64,000 nucleotides of DNA from Brucella oryzae (GCA_012103035.1 JAAVLL010000001.1:1338501-1402500), one strand, 5' to 3'. Positions 31,552 to 41,527 are shown, counted from the stretch's first letter. Numbers and translations: made by a program. The notes: generated by a model not told the origin, from the letters alone.

Positions 31552-32423
31552 TCAACCAATACGGCCAAGCAATGCGTGACGAATGCGCTGCGTAATGAGA
31601 TCGATGACAACAATGGTCACGATAATCAGAAGCAGGATGGCGCTGACATCGCTGTAATAGAACTGGCGGATGGAGGTGAGCAGTTCCTGCCCGATGCCAC
31701 CTGCCCCGACAAAGCCCATGACGGAAGCGCCGCGCACATTGATTTCAAAGCGCAGCAGGCCGTAGGAAGCGAAATTCGCAGCCACTTGCGGAAGCACGGC
31801 AAAGCGAATGACCTGCAGGCCGGAGCCGCCCGAGGCGCGGATACCCTCCACCGGACGCATATCGATGTTCTCGACCACTTCGGAGAACAGCTTGCCCAGC
31901 GCACCTGTTGTGTGAAGCATCAGCGCCAGCACACCGGCCATCGGTCCAAGCCCGAAAGCGATAACGAAAAGCAGCGCGAAGACGATTTCAGGAACCGTAC
32001 GCAGCAGCTCAGCCCGCGACGAACAATGAAACGCACCGTCGAATTGGGAGCCATATTGGATGAAGCCGCAAATGACGCGGCGAAAGCAACGGCTGCCCCG
32101 ATCAGGGTAGCCAGATAGGCGATCAGCAGCGTCTCAAACAGCATCTTGAGCCAGCCGCCGAGGTTCCAATACCAGGCAGCAAGGTCGCCCCGGAAATTGG
32201 CAATGGTCAGATCCGGCAGAATACGACCGAGATAGCTTGTAAAGCGAAAGAGATTTTCGACCAGCGTGCCCGGCCGAACATCGGCAACGACGGAGGCAGC
32301 AATGGCGACAACGACAAGCGCGAGAAGAAGCGCGATACCGTAGAGACGCCGTTTGCCGACCTCCCTGCGATAATCGGCAAGCAGGCTTTTTGCTCCACTG
32401 CCGTCAAGTGAGGATATCGTCAT
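31552..32423 (-). CDS. phnE: Phosphonate ABC transporter permease PhnE (first copy)
   Basis: About 290 aa. N-terminal cytoplasmic tail, then LYGIALLLALVVVAIAASVV and further membrane segments; the EAA-loop region is SEVVENIDMRPVEGIRASGGSGLQVIRFAVLPQ and the diagnostic RGASVMGFVGAGGIGQELL follows. One G is missing near 32012 (GGGG read as GGG); repaired, the sequence reads AELLRTVPEIVFALLF. The start is the ATG at 32421-32423 (MTISSLDG). It lies directly after phnD. Confidence 0.9.
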
Positions 32424-32485
32424 GCAATCTTTCCTATGAAAATGCCCGGAACGGGTTAGGTTCCGGCACTTCAATTTCTCACGGA

Positions 32486-33426
32486 TCAGGACTTGCGAGC
32501 CTTGTCGTTGAACTTGAGCATCTCGATGATCGGCTCATAATCCTTGGCTTCGGTCGCTACAAATTCCTGATCCTTACCGTCGGAAAGCGCGTCAAAGCCG
32601 GCCTTGTCCTTCTTCGGCATGTCGAGGAAAGCCTGCTTGATATCGGCCTTCAACTGGTCCGGCAGGGTGCTGAGAACAGCGAATGGGCCTTCAGGAAGGA
32701 AGTCCGACTTGAAGATGATGCGGAAATCGTCCTTCGTCATTGCCTTGCCGTTGGCATCTTTCAGAACGCCGCGGCTGACCATGCGGGTCAGGTTGGAATC
32801 GTCTTCCGAGTTCCAGGAATTCGCAGCGGCATCAGCGGTACCCTGCGCGAGAGCGAGCACGGCGTTTTCATGACTGCCAGCGAAGAAGTTCTTACCGAAG
32901 AACGTATCGACGCTATAGCCTTCGCGGTTGAGGAAGAAGCGCGGGGCGTTGTTGCCCGAGGTCGAGTTCGGATCGACGAGAGCAATGGTCTTGCCCTTGA
33001 GGTCTTCCATGGTCTTGTACGGGCTGTCGGCGCGCACATAAACAACCGAGTAATAGCCGTTGACGCCGGTGTCATGGCGCTGGTTGACAAGTGGCGTGGT
33101 TTCAACGCCGGTCATCACGGCACGGGAGTAGGAAGCCGGGCCATAGAATGCGATCTGGATGTTACCGGCGCGCTGGCCTTCGATGACAGCGGCATAGTCG
33201 TTGGCGACGCGCAGCGTGACCTTGGTGCCAAGTTCCTTGCCGAGATAGGCGGCCAGAGGCGCATAACGGTCAGAAGTGGTCGAGGCGTTTTCGGCTGAAT
33301 CACACCCAGAACGATTTCCGGATAATCCTTGCTCCAGTCGGCAGCCTGAGCGGTGGAGGCCATCATTGGCATGGTCAGCGTTGCGGTAAGCGCAGCAGCC
33401 GCCAGAAAGTTTCTACGGTTAAGCAT
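32486..33426 (-). CDS. phnD: Phosphonate ABC transporter substrate-binding protein PhnD
   Basis: Periplasmic binding protein for phosphonates. Starts MLNRRNFLAAAALTATLTM (twin-arginine-like RRNF), with a signal peptide cleaved after AQAA. VTLRVANDYAAVIEGQRAGNIQIAFYGPASY and LVDPNSTSGNNAPRFFL are typical of PhnD, the second being the phosphonate-contacting STSG loop. One base is missing near 33297 so that the reading continues as AENASTTSDRYAPLAAYLG. Repaired length is 313 aa. Confidence 0.92.
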
Positions 33427-33482
33427 AGGTATCTCCTGTTAATCCTGAGTTTGGAGCGTGTTTTTTCCGGAGCTTTGTGCGC

Positions 33483-34309
33483 TCAGGCGGAAAGCTGGCG
33501 CAGAACGGCTTCGGCCGACTGCGGAACCGGCATTGGCATTGTTTCGTCCTGCTCATCTGCATCGATGACGTCAGCAGCTTCCATGCCGTAAAGGTCTCGC
33601 GCCGCCATTTCGGTCAGCATTGACGGTGTGCCGCGGAATACGATCTTGCCAGCCGACATACCGACGAGACGGTCGCAATAGCTGCGCGCAATATCGAGCG
33701 AGTGCAGATTGCAAAGAACCGTAATGCCATATTCGCGATTGATGCGACGCAGAGCGTCCATGACGCTGCGGGTGTTGCGCGGATCGAGCGATGCAATCGG
33801 CTCGTCTGCGAGAATAATGCGGGGTTGCTGAACCAGAGCGCGGGCAATCGCCACACGCTGCTGCTGGCCACCCGAAAGTTCATCGGCGCGATGCGCTGCA
33901 AGATGCGCAATGTCGAACTGCTGCAAGGCGGAAAGCGCGATCAGACGTTCTTCATCGCTCCAGATGCGCAGGAGCGACTTGGGCGTCGAAACATAGTTCA
34001 GGCGCCCCATCAGGACGTTGGTCAGGACATCCAGACGGTCGACCAGATTGAAATGCTGGAAAATCATGGCGCATTGCGCGCGCCAGTCCCGCAGGCCTGA
34101 GCCTTTCAGCCCGGTAACGTCGCGGCCATCCCAGTGAATGGTTCCCTCTGAAGGCTCGACAAGGCGATTGATCATGCGCAGAAGCGTCGATTTGCCCGCG
34201 CCTGAGCGCCGATAATTCCCACAAACGTGCCCGGTTCGATTTCGAGGTCCACGCCCGAAACCGCCACCTTGTCATTATAGCGGCGCGTTATGTTTTTCAG
34301 TTGAAGCAT
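33483..34309 (-). CDS. phnC: Phosphonate ABC transporter ATP-binding protein PhnC
   Basis: ATPase of the phosphonate importer. [23 protein letters not shown], Walker [15 protein letters not shown] (after adding one T near 34204), Q-loop [14 protein letters not shown], signature [19 protein letters not shown] and Walker [13 protein letters not shown]. 275 aa when repaired. The ATG at 34307-34309 has GGAG 8 bases upstream. A Pho-box-like repeat set and a 16-bp palindrome lie 39-84 bases before the start. Confidence 0.93.
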
Positions 34310-34347
34310 GAATTCGTCTCCATTCATGCTTAATCTGAATTGCTTCC

Positions 34348-34376
34348 ATGACACTGCGATGAAAGCATAATGACGT
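34348..34376 (-). promoter_or_regulatory. Pho box upstream of phnC
   Basis: On the plus strand ATGACAC-tgcg-ATGAAAG-cata-ATGACGT: three 7-mers at an exact 11-base period. Read toward phnC (minus strand) they are ACGTCAT, CTTTCAT and GTGTCAT, near the PhoB consensus CTGTCAT. Period and orientation fit PhoB binding to activate phnCDEE under phosphate limitation. Confidence 0.7.
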
Positions 34377-34377
34377 T

Positions 34378-34393
34378 TGTGTAAATTTACACA
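34378..34393. promoter_or_regulatory. Perfect 16-bp palindrome upstream of phnC
   Basis: TGTGTAAATTTACACA, adjoining the Pho box. Half-site TGTGTA is close to the TGTCTA half-site in the phnF-phnG intergenic palindrome. It may be a second regulator site (perhaps PhnF); the spacer differs (4 versus 6 bases). Confidence 0.5.
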
Positions 34394-34407
34394 TCGCTAT
34401 AGAGAAT

Positions 34408-34993
34408 TTATTTAAGCGACTGTTTTACAGTTATTTCCTTCAAATGTTGAAGGAAAGACTCTGTGGACGCACTGACATTGCCGGAATTGTCAATTGTGAC
34501 AACATCCCCGGCACCGTCATCGAAGCTCACTTCGCGCTTAAGCCGCGCCGCGATTTCCTCCCGGCTTTCGCGACCGCGTAAGGCAAGCCGTTCTGCCAGA
34601 ACGTCCGGTCGGGCCGTTATCATCACCACTGAGCGCGACGTGTAGAGCCTGCGGATATCGCTCAAGACCCGACGCGAGACATTGGCGATCACCACCGTAC
34701 CGTCAGCGATTTCATCCTCGAGCGATTTCGGCAATCCATAGCTCAGACCATGCGCCTGCCAGTGCAGGGCGAAAGCGCCCTCACCTGCCGACTTTGCAAA
34801 GCTCGCTTCATCCAGACTGTCATGATCTTCCGTTCCCGGCATTTGCGGACGCGTGATGATACGGCGTACGAAATGAAAACGCGTGTCGCCCGCAAGAGCC
34901 ACACGCGCCGCATCCATGATCGTGTCCTTGCCGGCCCGCTGGGCCGACGACGGCAACGAAACAGCCTTTCGGCATATCGGATTGCATCTGCAT
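34408..34993 (-). CDS. phnN: Ribose 1,5-bisphosphokinase PhnN
   Basis: Forms PRPP from ribose 1,5-bisphosphate in the C-P lyase pathway; guanylate-kinase-like fold. P-loop GPAGAGKDTIMDAAR after a two-base repair near 34942 (GCGGGCGCC read as GCGGGCC), then RRIITRPQMPGTEDHDSLDEASF and HWQAHGLSYGLP. 195 aa repaired. The start ATG (34991-34993) overlaps the phnM stop by one base (TGATG). Last gene before the separate phnC promoter. Confidence 0.9.
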
Positions 34994-36132
34994 CAAAGCA
35001 CCCGCTCGCCTTCGCGCCAGACAGTGCGGACAACCGGAATTGCACCTTTCGGACGCACGCGAACCAGGTCGGCTCGCTTTCCAATAGCGATCTCGCCGCG
35101 ATCATCCATAGCCATCGCGTCAGCAGGATTCTTGGTTACAAGTCGGATCGCATCCGGCAACGCAATCGGGCGTTCGCCGGAAGCCAGACCGAATGCCGAC
35201 TGAATAAGGCTGAACGGAATATAATCCGACGACAGGATGTCGAGGCTGCCATTGTCCACCAGATCGCGCGCGGCGATGTTGCCGGAATGCGAGCCGCCGC
35301 GAACGATGTTCGGCGCGCCCATCAGAATGGAAAGCCCTGCACCTTTCGAGGCATTGGCGGCTTCTATCGTGGTCGGAAATTCGGCGATCCGCACACCGTG
35401 GTCGAGTGATTCATCGACATGCGCGCTGGTCGCATCATCATGGCTGGCCAGAACGATGCTGCGCGCTGCTGCCAGTTCCGCAATGGCGCGGCGATGTTTG
35501 GCCGAATAGGCGTCCGAATCCGCCATGCGCTTTTCACAATGCACCCGGAACTCCTCATCCGTGAGCTTCATCTTGCGCATGTAATAGGTGCGATAGGTCT
35601 CAAGATCAACGAATTGACGCTGGCCAGGCGCATGATCCATCAGCGAAGCAAGTTTTACGCGGTCGTCACCTGCGAAAAGCTCGAATGTCTCAAGGCAGTC
35701 CGCTGAGGAAACTTCACAGCGCAGATGCAGGAAGTGGTCGGCACGTAGGCGATTCTCGCGAACACCGCTTTCGATGGCATCCGCAAGCATCCGCATATCC
35801 GTGCCCACGAAGTCGCGGTCATAGTCCGTGCCGACGCGCATCGCATCGAAAACCGTCGTGATGCCGGACGCTGCGACCTGCGCATCATGCGCCTGAACCG
35901 CTGCATCGACATTCCAGCGCACTTTCGGACGCGGCGCATAATGGCTTTCCAGCTGATCCGTGTGCAGCTCGATCAGACCCGGAATGACATAATCGCCATC
36001 CATGTCATCGCCGCCATTGGCATTGCCTTGATCGATGGCTGCGATTTTGCCGTCACGGATCAGGATTGAACCGGAAACAATCTCGTCAGCGAGTACGATC
36101 TGCGCATTTTTCAGAACGATTTCATTAGCCAT
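34993..36132 (-). CDS. phnM: Alpha-D-ribose 1-methylphosphonate 5-triphosphate diphosphatase PhnM
   Basis: 379 aa, intact amidohydrolase that removes pyrophosphate from the RPnTP intermediate. GDYVIPGLIELHTDQLESHYAPRPKVRW carries the metal-binding HTD (HxD) motif; LASHDDATSAHVDESLDHGV and MGAPNIVRGGSHSGNIAARDL supply further ligands. It overlaps the preceding acetyltransferase gene by 8 bases, so translation is probably coupled. Confidence 0.95.
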   Translation of the reverse strand: MANEIVLKNAQIVLADEIVSGSILIRDGKIAAIDQGNANGGDDMDGDYVIPGLIELHTDQLESHYAPRPKVRWNVDAAVQAHDAQVAASGITTVFDAMRVGTDYDRDFVGTDMRMLADAIESGVRENRLRADHFLHLRCEVSSADCLETFELFAGDDRVKLASLMDHAPGQRQFVDLETYRTYYMRKMKLTDEEFRVHCEKRMADSDAYSAKHRRAIAELAAARSIVLASHDDATSAHVDESLDHGVRIAEFPTTIEAANASKGAGLSILMGAPNIVRGGSHSGNIAARDLVDNGSLDILSSDYIPFSLIQSAFGLASGERPIALPDAIRLVTKNPADAMAMDDRGEIAIGKRADLVRVRPKGAIPVVRTVWREGERVL

Positions 36133-36779
36133 TGGATAGCTCTTTCATCACCGCATTTGCATTGGCGGGTGTTTCATATTTCGAGAGGAAAGCTTCGATA
36201 TCGAGCGCACGGAAATCATCGAGCGCTTCGCGCAGACGCTCATGGTTCCAGTCCCACCAGGCCAATCGATCCAGACGATTACCGGTCGCTGCATCGAAGC
36301 GCTCACGAATGAGGTGCGCAGGCACACCGCCCACGATCGTATAGGGGCCACATCCTTGCTCACCACCGCACCAGCACCGACAACGGCACCATTGCCAACC
36401 GTCACACCCGGCAAGATGGTGGAGCCATGGCCGAGCCAAGTGTCGTGACCGATCTTCACCGCATTGCCGCGACGCCACTCGAAAACTCCGTCTCATCCTT
36501 TTCCTCCGGCCAGTAATCACCGGCACGATAGGTGAAATGATGCAGCGTCGGACGCCATGTCGGATGGTTGGTGGCGTTGATGCGCACATGGCTTGCGATA
36601 TTGGAAAACTTGCCGATCTCCGCGCACCAGATTTCGCAATCGACGCCGAGATAGGAATAGTCGCCCAGCACGGTTTCCGAAACGCGGCTGCGCTCACCAA
36701 TCTCCGTATAGCGACCAAGTGTGCAACCGCTGACGATAGCGGTTCCTTGCACCAGCGGCTCCACCGAGAGTTTGGTCAT
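36125..36779 (-). CDS. Hexapeptide-repeat acetyltransferase of the phosphonate cluster
   Basis: Left-handed beta-helix protein of the group found inside phn operons (TIGR03308-like by recall). [25 protein letters not shown] and [33 protein letters not shown] show hexapeptide repeats and the catalytic-His region ([15 protein letters not shown]). Two one-base deletions near 36485 (TTTTT) and near 36350 (CCCCC) are repaired to give 218 aa ending in KELSNG. It overlaps phnL by ATGA and phnM by 8 bases. The substrate is unknown; aminoalkylphosphonates are one possibility. Confidence 0.82.
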
Positions 36780-37492
36780 GCCAGCCCCTCGGAGAAAGCC
36801 GTCACGTCGATAATCCGGTCGGCAACTTCCGTGCGCACGTCTTCATCGTGGAAAATGCCGAGCATGGCGACGCCCTGCTCCTTCTTGGCCTTGATGAGAT
36901 CGACCACGACCGCACGGTTCTTCGCATCGAGCGAGGCGGTAGGCTCATCAAGCAGCAACACCGGATGATCCGTGATGAAACCGCGCGCGATGTTCACGCG
37001 CTGCTGTTCACCGCCGGAGAAGGTCGCCGGCGGCAAGGCCCACAGCCGTTCGGGCAGATTGAGCTGCGCCAGAAGTTCGCGCGCGCGATTCAGCGCCGCT
37101 TCACGATCAACGCCGCGCGCAACCAGCGGTTCGGCAACCACATCGATTGCCGCAACGCGTGGCAGCGTGCGCAGAAACTGGCTGACATAGCCAATCGTGT
37201 CACGACGCACCGCCAGCACTTCACGCGGATCGGCGGTGGCAAGATCGACAACCGCGTCGGCATGACGGATCAGGATTGAACCGCCATTGACCGCATAATT
37301 ACCGTAGACCATTTTCAGGATCGAGCTTTTGCCCGCGCCCGAAGGGCCACCAAGCACGGCGCATTCACCGGCATGGAGTTCGAAATTCACGCCGCGAACG
37401 ACCGGAAGTTCGATGCCGCCTTGAAGATGCATGACGAAGGTTTTCGTGACATCGGTGACGGCGAGCGGGGTTGATGTTTGCAACATAGACAT
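36776..37492 (-). CDS. phnL: Phosphonate C-P lyase system protein PhnL
   Basis: 238 aa, intact ABC-type ATPase of the C-P lyase complex and not of the importer. Walker A LGGPSGAGKSSILKMVYG, Q-loop VSQFLRTLPRVAAIDVVAEPL, signature FSGGEQQRVNIARGFI, Walker B LLLDEPTASLDAKNRAVV. It is required in vivo for phosphonate use with PhnGHIJK. Separated from phnK by 67 bases, the largest gap within phnG-N. Confidence 0.93.
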   Translation of the reverse strand: MSMLQTSTPLAVTDVTKTFVMHLQGGIELPVVRGVNFELHAGECAVLGGPSGAGKSSILKMVYGNYAVNGGSILIRHADAVVDLATADPREVLAVRRDTIGYVSQFLRTLPRVAAIDVVAEPLVARGVDREAALNRARELLAQLNLPERLWALPPATFSGGEQQRVNIARGFITDHPVLLLDEPTASLDAKNRAVVVDLIKAKKEQGVAMLGIFHDEDVRTEVADRIIDVTAFSEGLA

Positions 37493-37559
37493 TTTTCACC
37501 TCGCGCATGAAGTTCGGCTAATTTAGGGACAACATGCTACAAATATCTGTTTTAGTTTA

Positions 37560-38336
37560 CTAAACCTGCAGAATTGACGACACGAGTAGCTGCGTATATG
37601 GCGCCTGCGGATCGTCCAGCACGCGGTCGGTCAGGCCCTGTTCGACAATATGGCCGTCTTTCATGACCATGATGCGATGGGACAGAAGACGCGCCACTGC
37701 TAGATCGTGGGTCACGATGACAACCGAAAGGCCGAGATCGCTGACAAGGCCGCGCAGAAGGTCGAGAAGGCGCGCCTGCACAGACACATCGAGACCGCCG
37801 GTCGGTTCATCCATGAAGACAAGACGCGGAGCGGTCACCAGATTGCGGGCAATCTGCAAGCGCTGGCGCATACCGCCGGAGAAGGCGCGCGGCTGGTCGT
37901 CGATACGGTCTGAGGCAATTTCAACACGACCGAGCCATTCCGTGGCTGTCGAGCGGATATTGCCATAATGACGTTCACCGACGGCCATCAGGCGTTCGCC
38001 GACATTGGCACCCGCCGAAACGGTCATGCGCAATCCATCTGCCGGGTTCTGGTGAACAAAGCCCCAGTCCGTCCGCATCAGAAAGCGGCGTTCCGCCTCG
38101 CCGATCTTGTAGAGATCGCGGAATTCACCGTCGCGCATCCGGTATTCAACCGTGCCGGAAGTCGGTTCCAGGCGGGTTGCCAGACTGTTCAGGAGCGTCG
38201 TCTTGCCAGAACCGGATTCACCGACGATGGCCAGCACTTCGCCCGGCCACAGATTGAAGGAAATGTCTGCACAGCCGCGACGATTGCCGTAAAACTTCGA
38301 CAGGCTGTTTACTCTCAGCAGAGGTTCGTTGTTCAT
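37560..38336 (-). CDS. phnK: Phosphonate C-P lyase system protein PhnK
   Basis: 258 aa, intact. ABC-type ATPase that docks on the PhnGHIJ core. Walker A IVGESGSGKTTLLNSLA, signature FSGGMRQRLQIARNLV, Walker B LVFMDEPTGGLDVSVQ, H-loop VIVTHDLAV. The family-typical WGFVHQNPADGLRMTVSAGANVGERLM is present. The start overlaps the phnJ stop by ATGA. Confidence 0.94.
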   Translation of the reverse strand: MNNEPLLRVNSLSKFYGNRRGCADISFNLWPGEVLAIVGESGSGKTTLLNSLATRLEPTSGTVEYRMRDGEFRDLYKIGEAERRFLMRTDWGFVHQNPADGLRMTVSAGANVGERLMAVGERHYGNIRSTATEWLGRVEIASDRIDDQPRAFSGGMRQRLQIARNLVTAPRLVFMDEPTGGLDVSVQARLLDLLRGLVSDLGLSVVIVTHDLAVARLLSHRIMVMKDGHIVEQGLTDRVLDDPQAPYTQLLVSSILQV

Positions 38337-39210
38337 TCTGCTGCCTCCTTATTCGCAGCCAGATGGCCGAAATGGCCGTTGGCCTGACGGTCTTCGCAAA
38401 ATCGGTGTCGGAGCAGACGAACATCGAGCCGCCACGATCATCCAGCACGACTTCATCCAGATAGACGCCCTTCGCGCCGCAGAGCGCACATGGGTCCTTG
38501 AACTTCTGCACTTCGAACGGATGATCCTCGAAATCGAGGCTCACCACCTGCGTGTAAGGCGGGACGGCATAAATGCGTTTTTCACGACCGGCACCGAACA
38601 GCTGCAATGCCGGAGACATATGCATTTTCGGATTGTCGAATTTCGGCGTGGGCGACGGTGCCATCACATAACGCCCCTCGATCATCACCGGATAATCATA
38701 GGTCTTGGCGATATGGCCGTGACGCGCAATATCTTCGTAGAGCTTCACATGCATGAGGCCATATTCGGCCAGCGCGTGCATCTTGCGCGTCTCGGTTTCC
38801 CGCGGCTCCAGAAAACGCAGCGGTTCCGGGATCGGCACCTGATAGACGATCACCTGCCCTTCGGTCAGCGGATATTCCGGAATGCGGTGACGGGTCTGAA
38901 TGATCGTCGCCTCGCCCGTATGGGTGGTCACGGCAACATCGGCAGTCTTCTGGAAGAAAGCGCGGATCGAGACGGCGTTCGTCGTGTCGTCCGCCCCTTG
39001 GTCGATGACCTTCAGCACATCATCCGGCCCGATGATCGAGGCGGTTACCTGCACGCCGCCGGTGCCCCAGCCATAGGGCATCGGCATTTCACGACTGGCG
39101 AAAGGCACCTGATAGCCCGGAACGGCAATTGCCTTCAGGATGGCGCGGCGGATCATCCGCTTGGTCTGTTCGTCCAGATAGGCGAAGTTGTAATTGGCCA
39201 GATCGCTCAT
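38333..39210 (-). CDS. phnJ: C-P lyase catalytic subunit PhnJ
   Basis: Radical-SAM enzyme that cleaves the C-P bond of ribose 1-methylphosphonate 5-phosphate. The family's four-Cys pattern is visible: PCALCGAKGVYLDE, then FVCSDTDFC, i.e. C-x2-C-x21-C-x5-C as in E. coli PhnJ. GYQVPFASREMPMPYGWGTGGVQVTAS (active-site Gly region) is near the N-terminus. One T is missing near 38399 just before the last Cys; repaired, the protein ends NKEAAE at 292 aa. ATGA overlap with phnI upstream and phnK downstream. Confidence 0.95.
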
Positions 39211-40304
39211 TCGGCGGCCTCTTTGTTCTGGTGCTGCGCTTCTTCATATTCCGCCCGCATGCGGCGGATGAGATCGAGTTCTGCCTGGAAATCCACGTAG
39301 TGCGGCAGTTTCAGGTGCTCGACAAAGCCGGTGGACTGCACATTGTCGGAATGGGAAATGACGAATTCCTCGTCCTGTGCGGGAGCGGTCACATCCGTAT
39401 CGAACTCGCGAACACGCAGCGCACGGTCGCAGAGCGACATGGACATGGCCTTACGCTCACTCTGGCCGAACACCAGCCCATAGCCGCGCGTGAATTGCGG
39501 CGGCTGCTTGGCCGACCCCTTGAACTGGTTGACCATCTGGCATTCGGTCAGCTGCACGCGGCCGAGCGAGACGGCAAAGCCGAGTTCCGGCACGTCGAAC
39601 TCGACATCCACTTCGCCAATGCGGATTTCGCCAACAAACGGATGGTTGTTGCCATAACCGCGCTGGGTGGAATAGCCGAGCGCCAGCAGGAAGCCTTCGT
39701 CGCCACGCGCCAGTGCCTGAAGGCGTAGGTCGCGTTCCATCGGAAATGTCCAGGGTTCGCGGGTGAGATCGCCCGGTTCATGATCGTCCGGCAGGGAACC
39801 GTCATCCTCGATCATCCCGTTGACGCCGAGAATATCGGTTACGCGCGGGGTTTCCTGGATTTCAGCTTCACGCATTTCCGGTTCCGGCACGACCACATCG
39901 CCTGCCAGATCCGGATCAAGAAGCCGATGCGTATAATCGAAAGTCGGCCCCAGAAGCTGGCCACCGGGCAGATCCTTATAGGTCGCCGAAATACGGCGCT
40001 CGATCAGCATCTGGGCGGTTTCCATCGGACGGGAGTAGCCAAAGCGCGGCAAGGTGGTGCGGTAGGCGCGCACCAGAAAGATCGCCTCGATCAGATCGCC
40101 GCGCGACTGACGGACGGCAAGTGCGGCCAGTTCGCGGTCATAGAGCGAACCTTCGGCCATGACGCGATCAACCGCCAGCGCAAGCTGCTCGACAATCTGA
40201 TCGAGACGTAGTGCCGGGACCGAACGGTCGCCGCGACGGCGATCATCAAGAAGACGGTGGGCATTGCGGATGGCTGTTTCGCCACCCTTTACGGCAACAT
40301 ACAT
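39207..40304 (-). CDS. phnI: C-P lyase system protein PhnI
   Basis: 365 aa, intact. With PhnG, H and L it attaches phosphonate to ribose of ATP, releasing adenine. MYVAVKGGETAIRNAHRLLDDRRRGDRS and FDYTHRLLDPDLAG are typical; the C-terminus has KLPHYVDFQAELDLIRRMRAEYE. It starts 2 bases after the phnH stop. Confidence 0.94.
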   Translation of the reverse strand: MYVAVKGGETAIRNAHRLLDDRRRGDRSVPALRLDQIVEQLALAVDRVMAEGSLYDRELAALAVRQSRGDLIEAIFLVRAYRTTLPRFGYSRPMETAQMLIERRISATYKDLPGGQLLGPTFDYTHRLLDPDLAGDVVVPEPEMREAEIQETPRVTDILGVNGMIEDDGSLPDDHEPGDLTREPWTFPMERDLRLQALARGDEGFLLALGYSTQRGYGNNHPFVGEIRIGEVDVEFDVPELGFAVSLGRVQLTECQMVNQFKGSAKQPPQFTRGYGLVFGQSERKAMSMSLCDRALRVREFDTDVTAPAQDEEFVISHSDNVQSTGFVEHLKLPHYVDFQAELDLIRRMRAEYEEAQHQNKEAAE

Positions 40305-40306
40305 TT

Positions 40307-40921
40307 TCAGCCCTCCAGATTGCTTACGCGCGTTGTGCGGGGAAGCGCTGCAACAGCACCGTCGCAGACCAGAACAAGATCAATGCCCAGCGGATATTGT
40401 GCACCGTTCTCGCGCCATTGATTGATGAAGTCCTGCGGCAGACCTTCGACGTGAAGCGCACGTTCACCATCGATACCGGGGCCTTTGAGTACAAAACCCT
40501 GCCCGCTTGTCAGCGATGCAACAGCGAGAACAATGGTTGTCGAACGATCAGGAAACTCGGCATCGCCCTGCGAAAACTCTGCCAGGGACGGCAGCAGCGA
40601 TAGATTGCTGACCAGAGCAAATTGCGCCGCGTCGGCTCTATCGACACGCGGCGCGCCGGTGTGAAAAGTAAGCCAGGCGGTTGCATCTTGATCGGTAGCT
40701 ATCGCTGCATCGCACCAGACCGTCGCGTCATGATCGAGCAGGGTTGCTGCAATAGTACCCAGTTCAGGCGTCAGTGGCTGCGGCGGTGTGGCTGCGCGAG
40801 CCAGCGGATAGATGCGGCCGGGATTGGCCATGGCGTGCATGACGGCATGAAAAGCCGATTGCGCATCCGTCACCGGATTGGCGAAGCCACCCTCGAAAGC
40901 TGGAGAATTATGGAGCATCAA
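40307..40921 (-). CDS. phnH: C-P lyase system protein PhnH
   Basis: 204 aa, intact. Core structural subunit of the PhnGHIJ complex. PAFEGGFANPVTDAQSAFHAVMHAMANPGRI is the family signature start; LKGPGIDGERALHVEGLPQDFINQW and PLGIDLVLVCDGAVAALPRTTRV end it. ATGA overlap with phnG. Confidence 0.94.
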   Translation of the reverse strand: MMLHNSPAFEGGFANPVTDAQSAFHAVMHAMANPGRIYPLARAATPPQPLTPELGTIAATLLDHDATVWCDAAIATDQDATAWLTFHTGAPRVDRADAAQFALVSNLSLLPSLAEFSQGDAEFPDRSTTIVLAVASLTSGQGFVLKGPGIDGERALHVEGLPQDFINQWRENGAQYPLGIDLVLVCDGAVAALPRTTRVSNLEG

Positions 40922-41431
40922 TTGTCTCCCCGGACCATTGTGAAGAAATCAACCTTGGTGGCGGCAGCTTCGCTGCGCAGCGTGGCGTCGGCGTCGTCGA
41001 GCCGCTGGCGCAAGACGTTCAGCACTTGCGTTTCCACCGCATCGCGGCGGCCTCCATCCAGCCACAGCGCATCGAAAAGAGCGGCAAGGCGCGCCTTTTC
41101 CTGATCGCGGCCAAGTGCGTAGGAATGACCGACCGAACCATCGGCAAGCCGCACCGTCGCGCGCGTGACCGTTGCCTCGCCGACATTAAAGGGGCACCCC
41201 GCCGCCGATGCGGCCTCGCAGCATTACGAGACCGGTTTCCGGCCCGCGCAGAACTTCGAATTCCGGCTTGTCGGACCATGCCTGCCAGAAGGCTTGCAGT
41301 TCTTCGCCACTTGCACGCGCAAGAACTGCCATGCTTGCCTGCCGTGCAATCTGCACGGCATCCGGTGCCTTTCCGCTTTCAGTGGCGGAACCGGCTCCGC
41401 CTCCCTTCGCACTCTGCTCCGTACCGTACAT
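40918..41431 (-). CDS. phnG: C-P lyase system protein PhnG
   Basis: First gene of the C-P lyase operon. ARQASMAVLARASGEELQAFWQAW and VLRGPETGLVMLRGRIGGGG-like sequence in the first part, then VRLADGSVGHSYALGRDQEKARLAALFDALW and LRSEAAATKVDFFTMVRGD after a frame change. One extra C near 41193 (CCC read as CCCC) explains the break: removing it reads GVPFNVGEATVTRATVRLADG. 170 aa. The start at 41431 lies 97 bases from a Pho box. Confidence 0.92.
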
Positions 41432-41475
41432 GAGCTTCCCTGCCCTTTGAGATCTTGTTGACTTGCTCTTCCGAT

Positions 41476-41495
41476 TTGTCTAGTTATATAGACAA
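41476..41495. promoter_or_regulatory. Probable PhnF operator in the phnG-phnF intergenic region
   Basis: TTGTCTA-GTTATA-TAGACAA: perfect 7-bp inverted arms with a 6-base spacer, 45 bases upstream of the phnG start and 53 bases before the phnF start. GntR/HutC repressors bind such TA-containing palindromes. Position supports control of both directions. Confidence 0.6.
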
Positions 41496-41527
41496 CTATA
41501 CAATATCAGAATGGATACACCCTGCCA

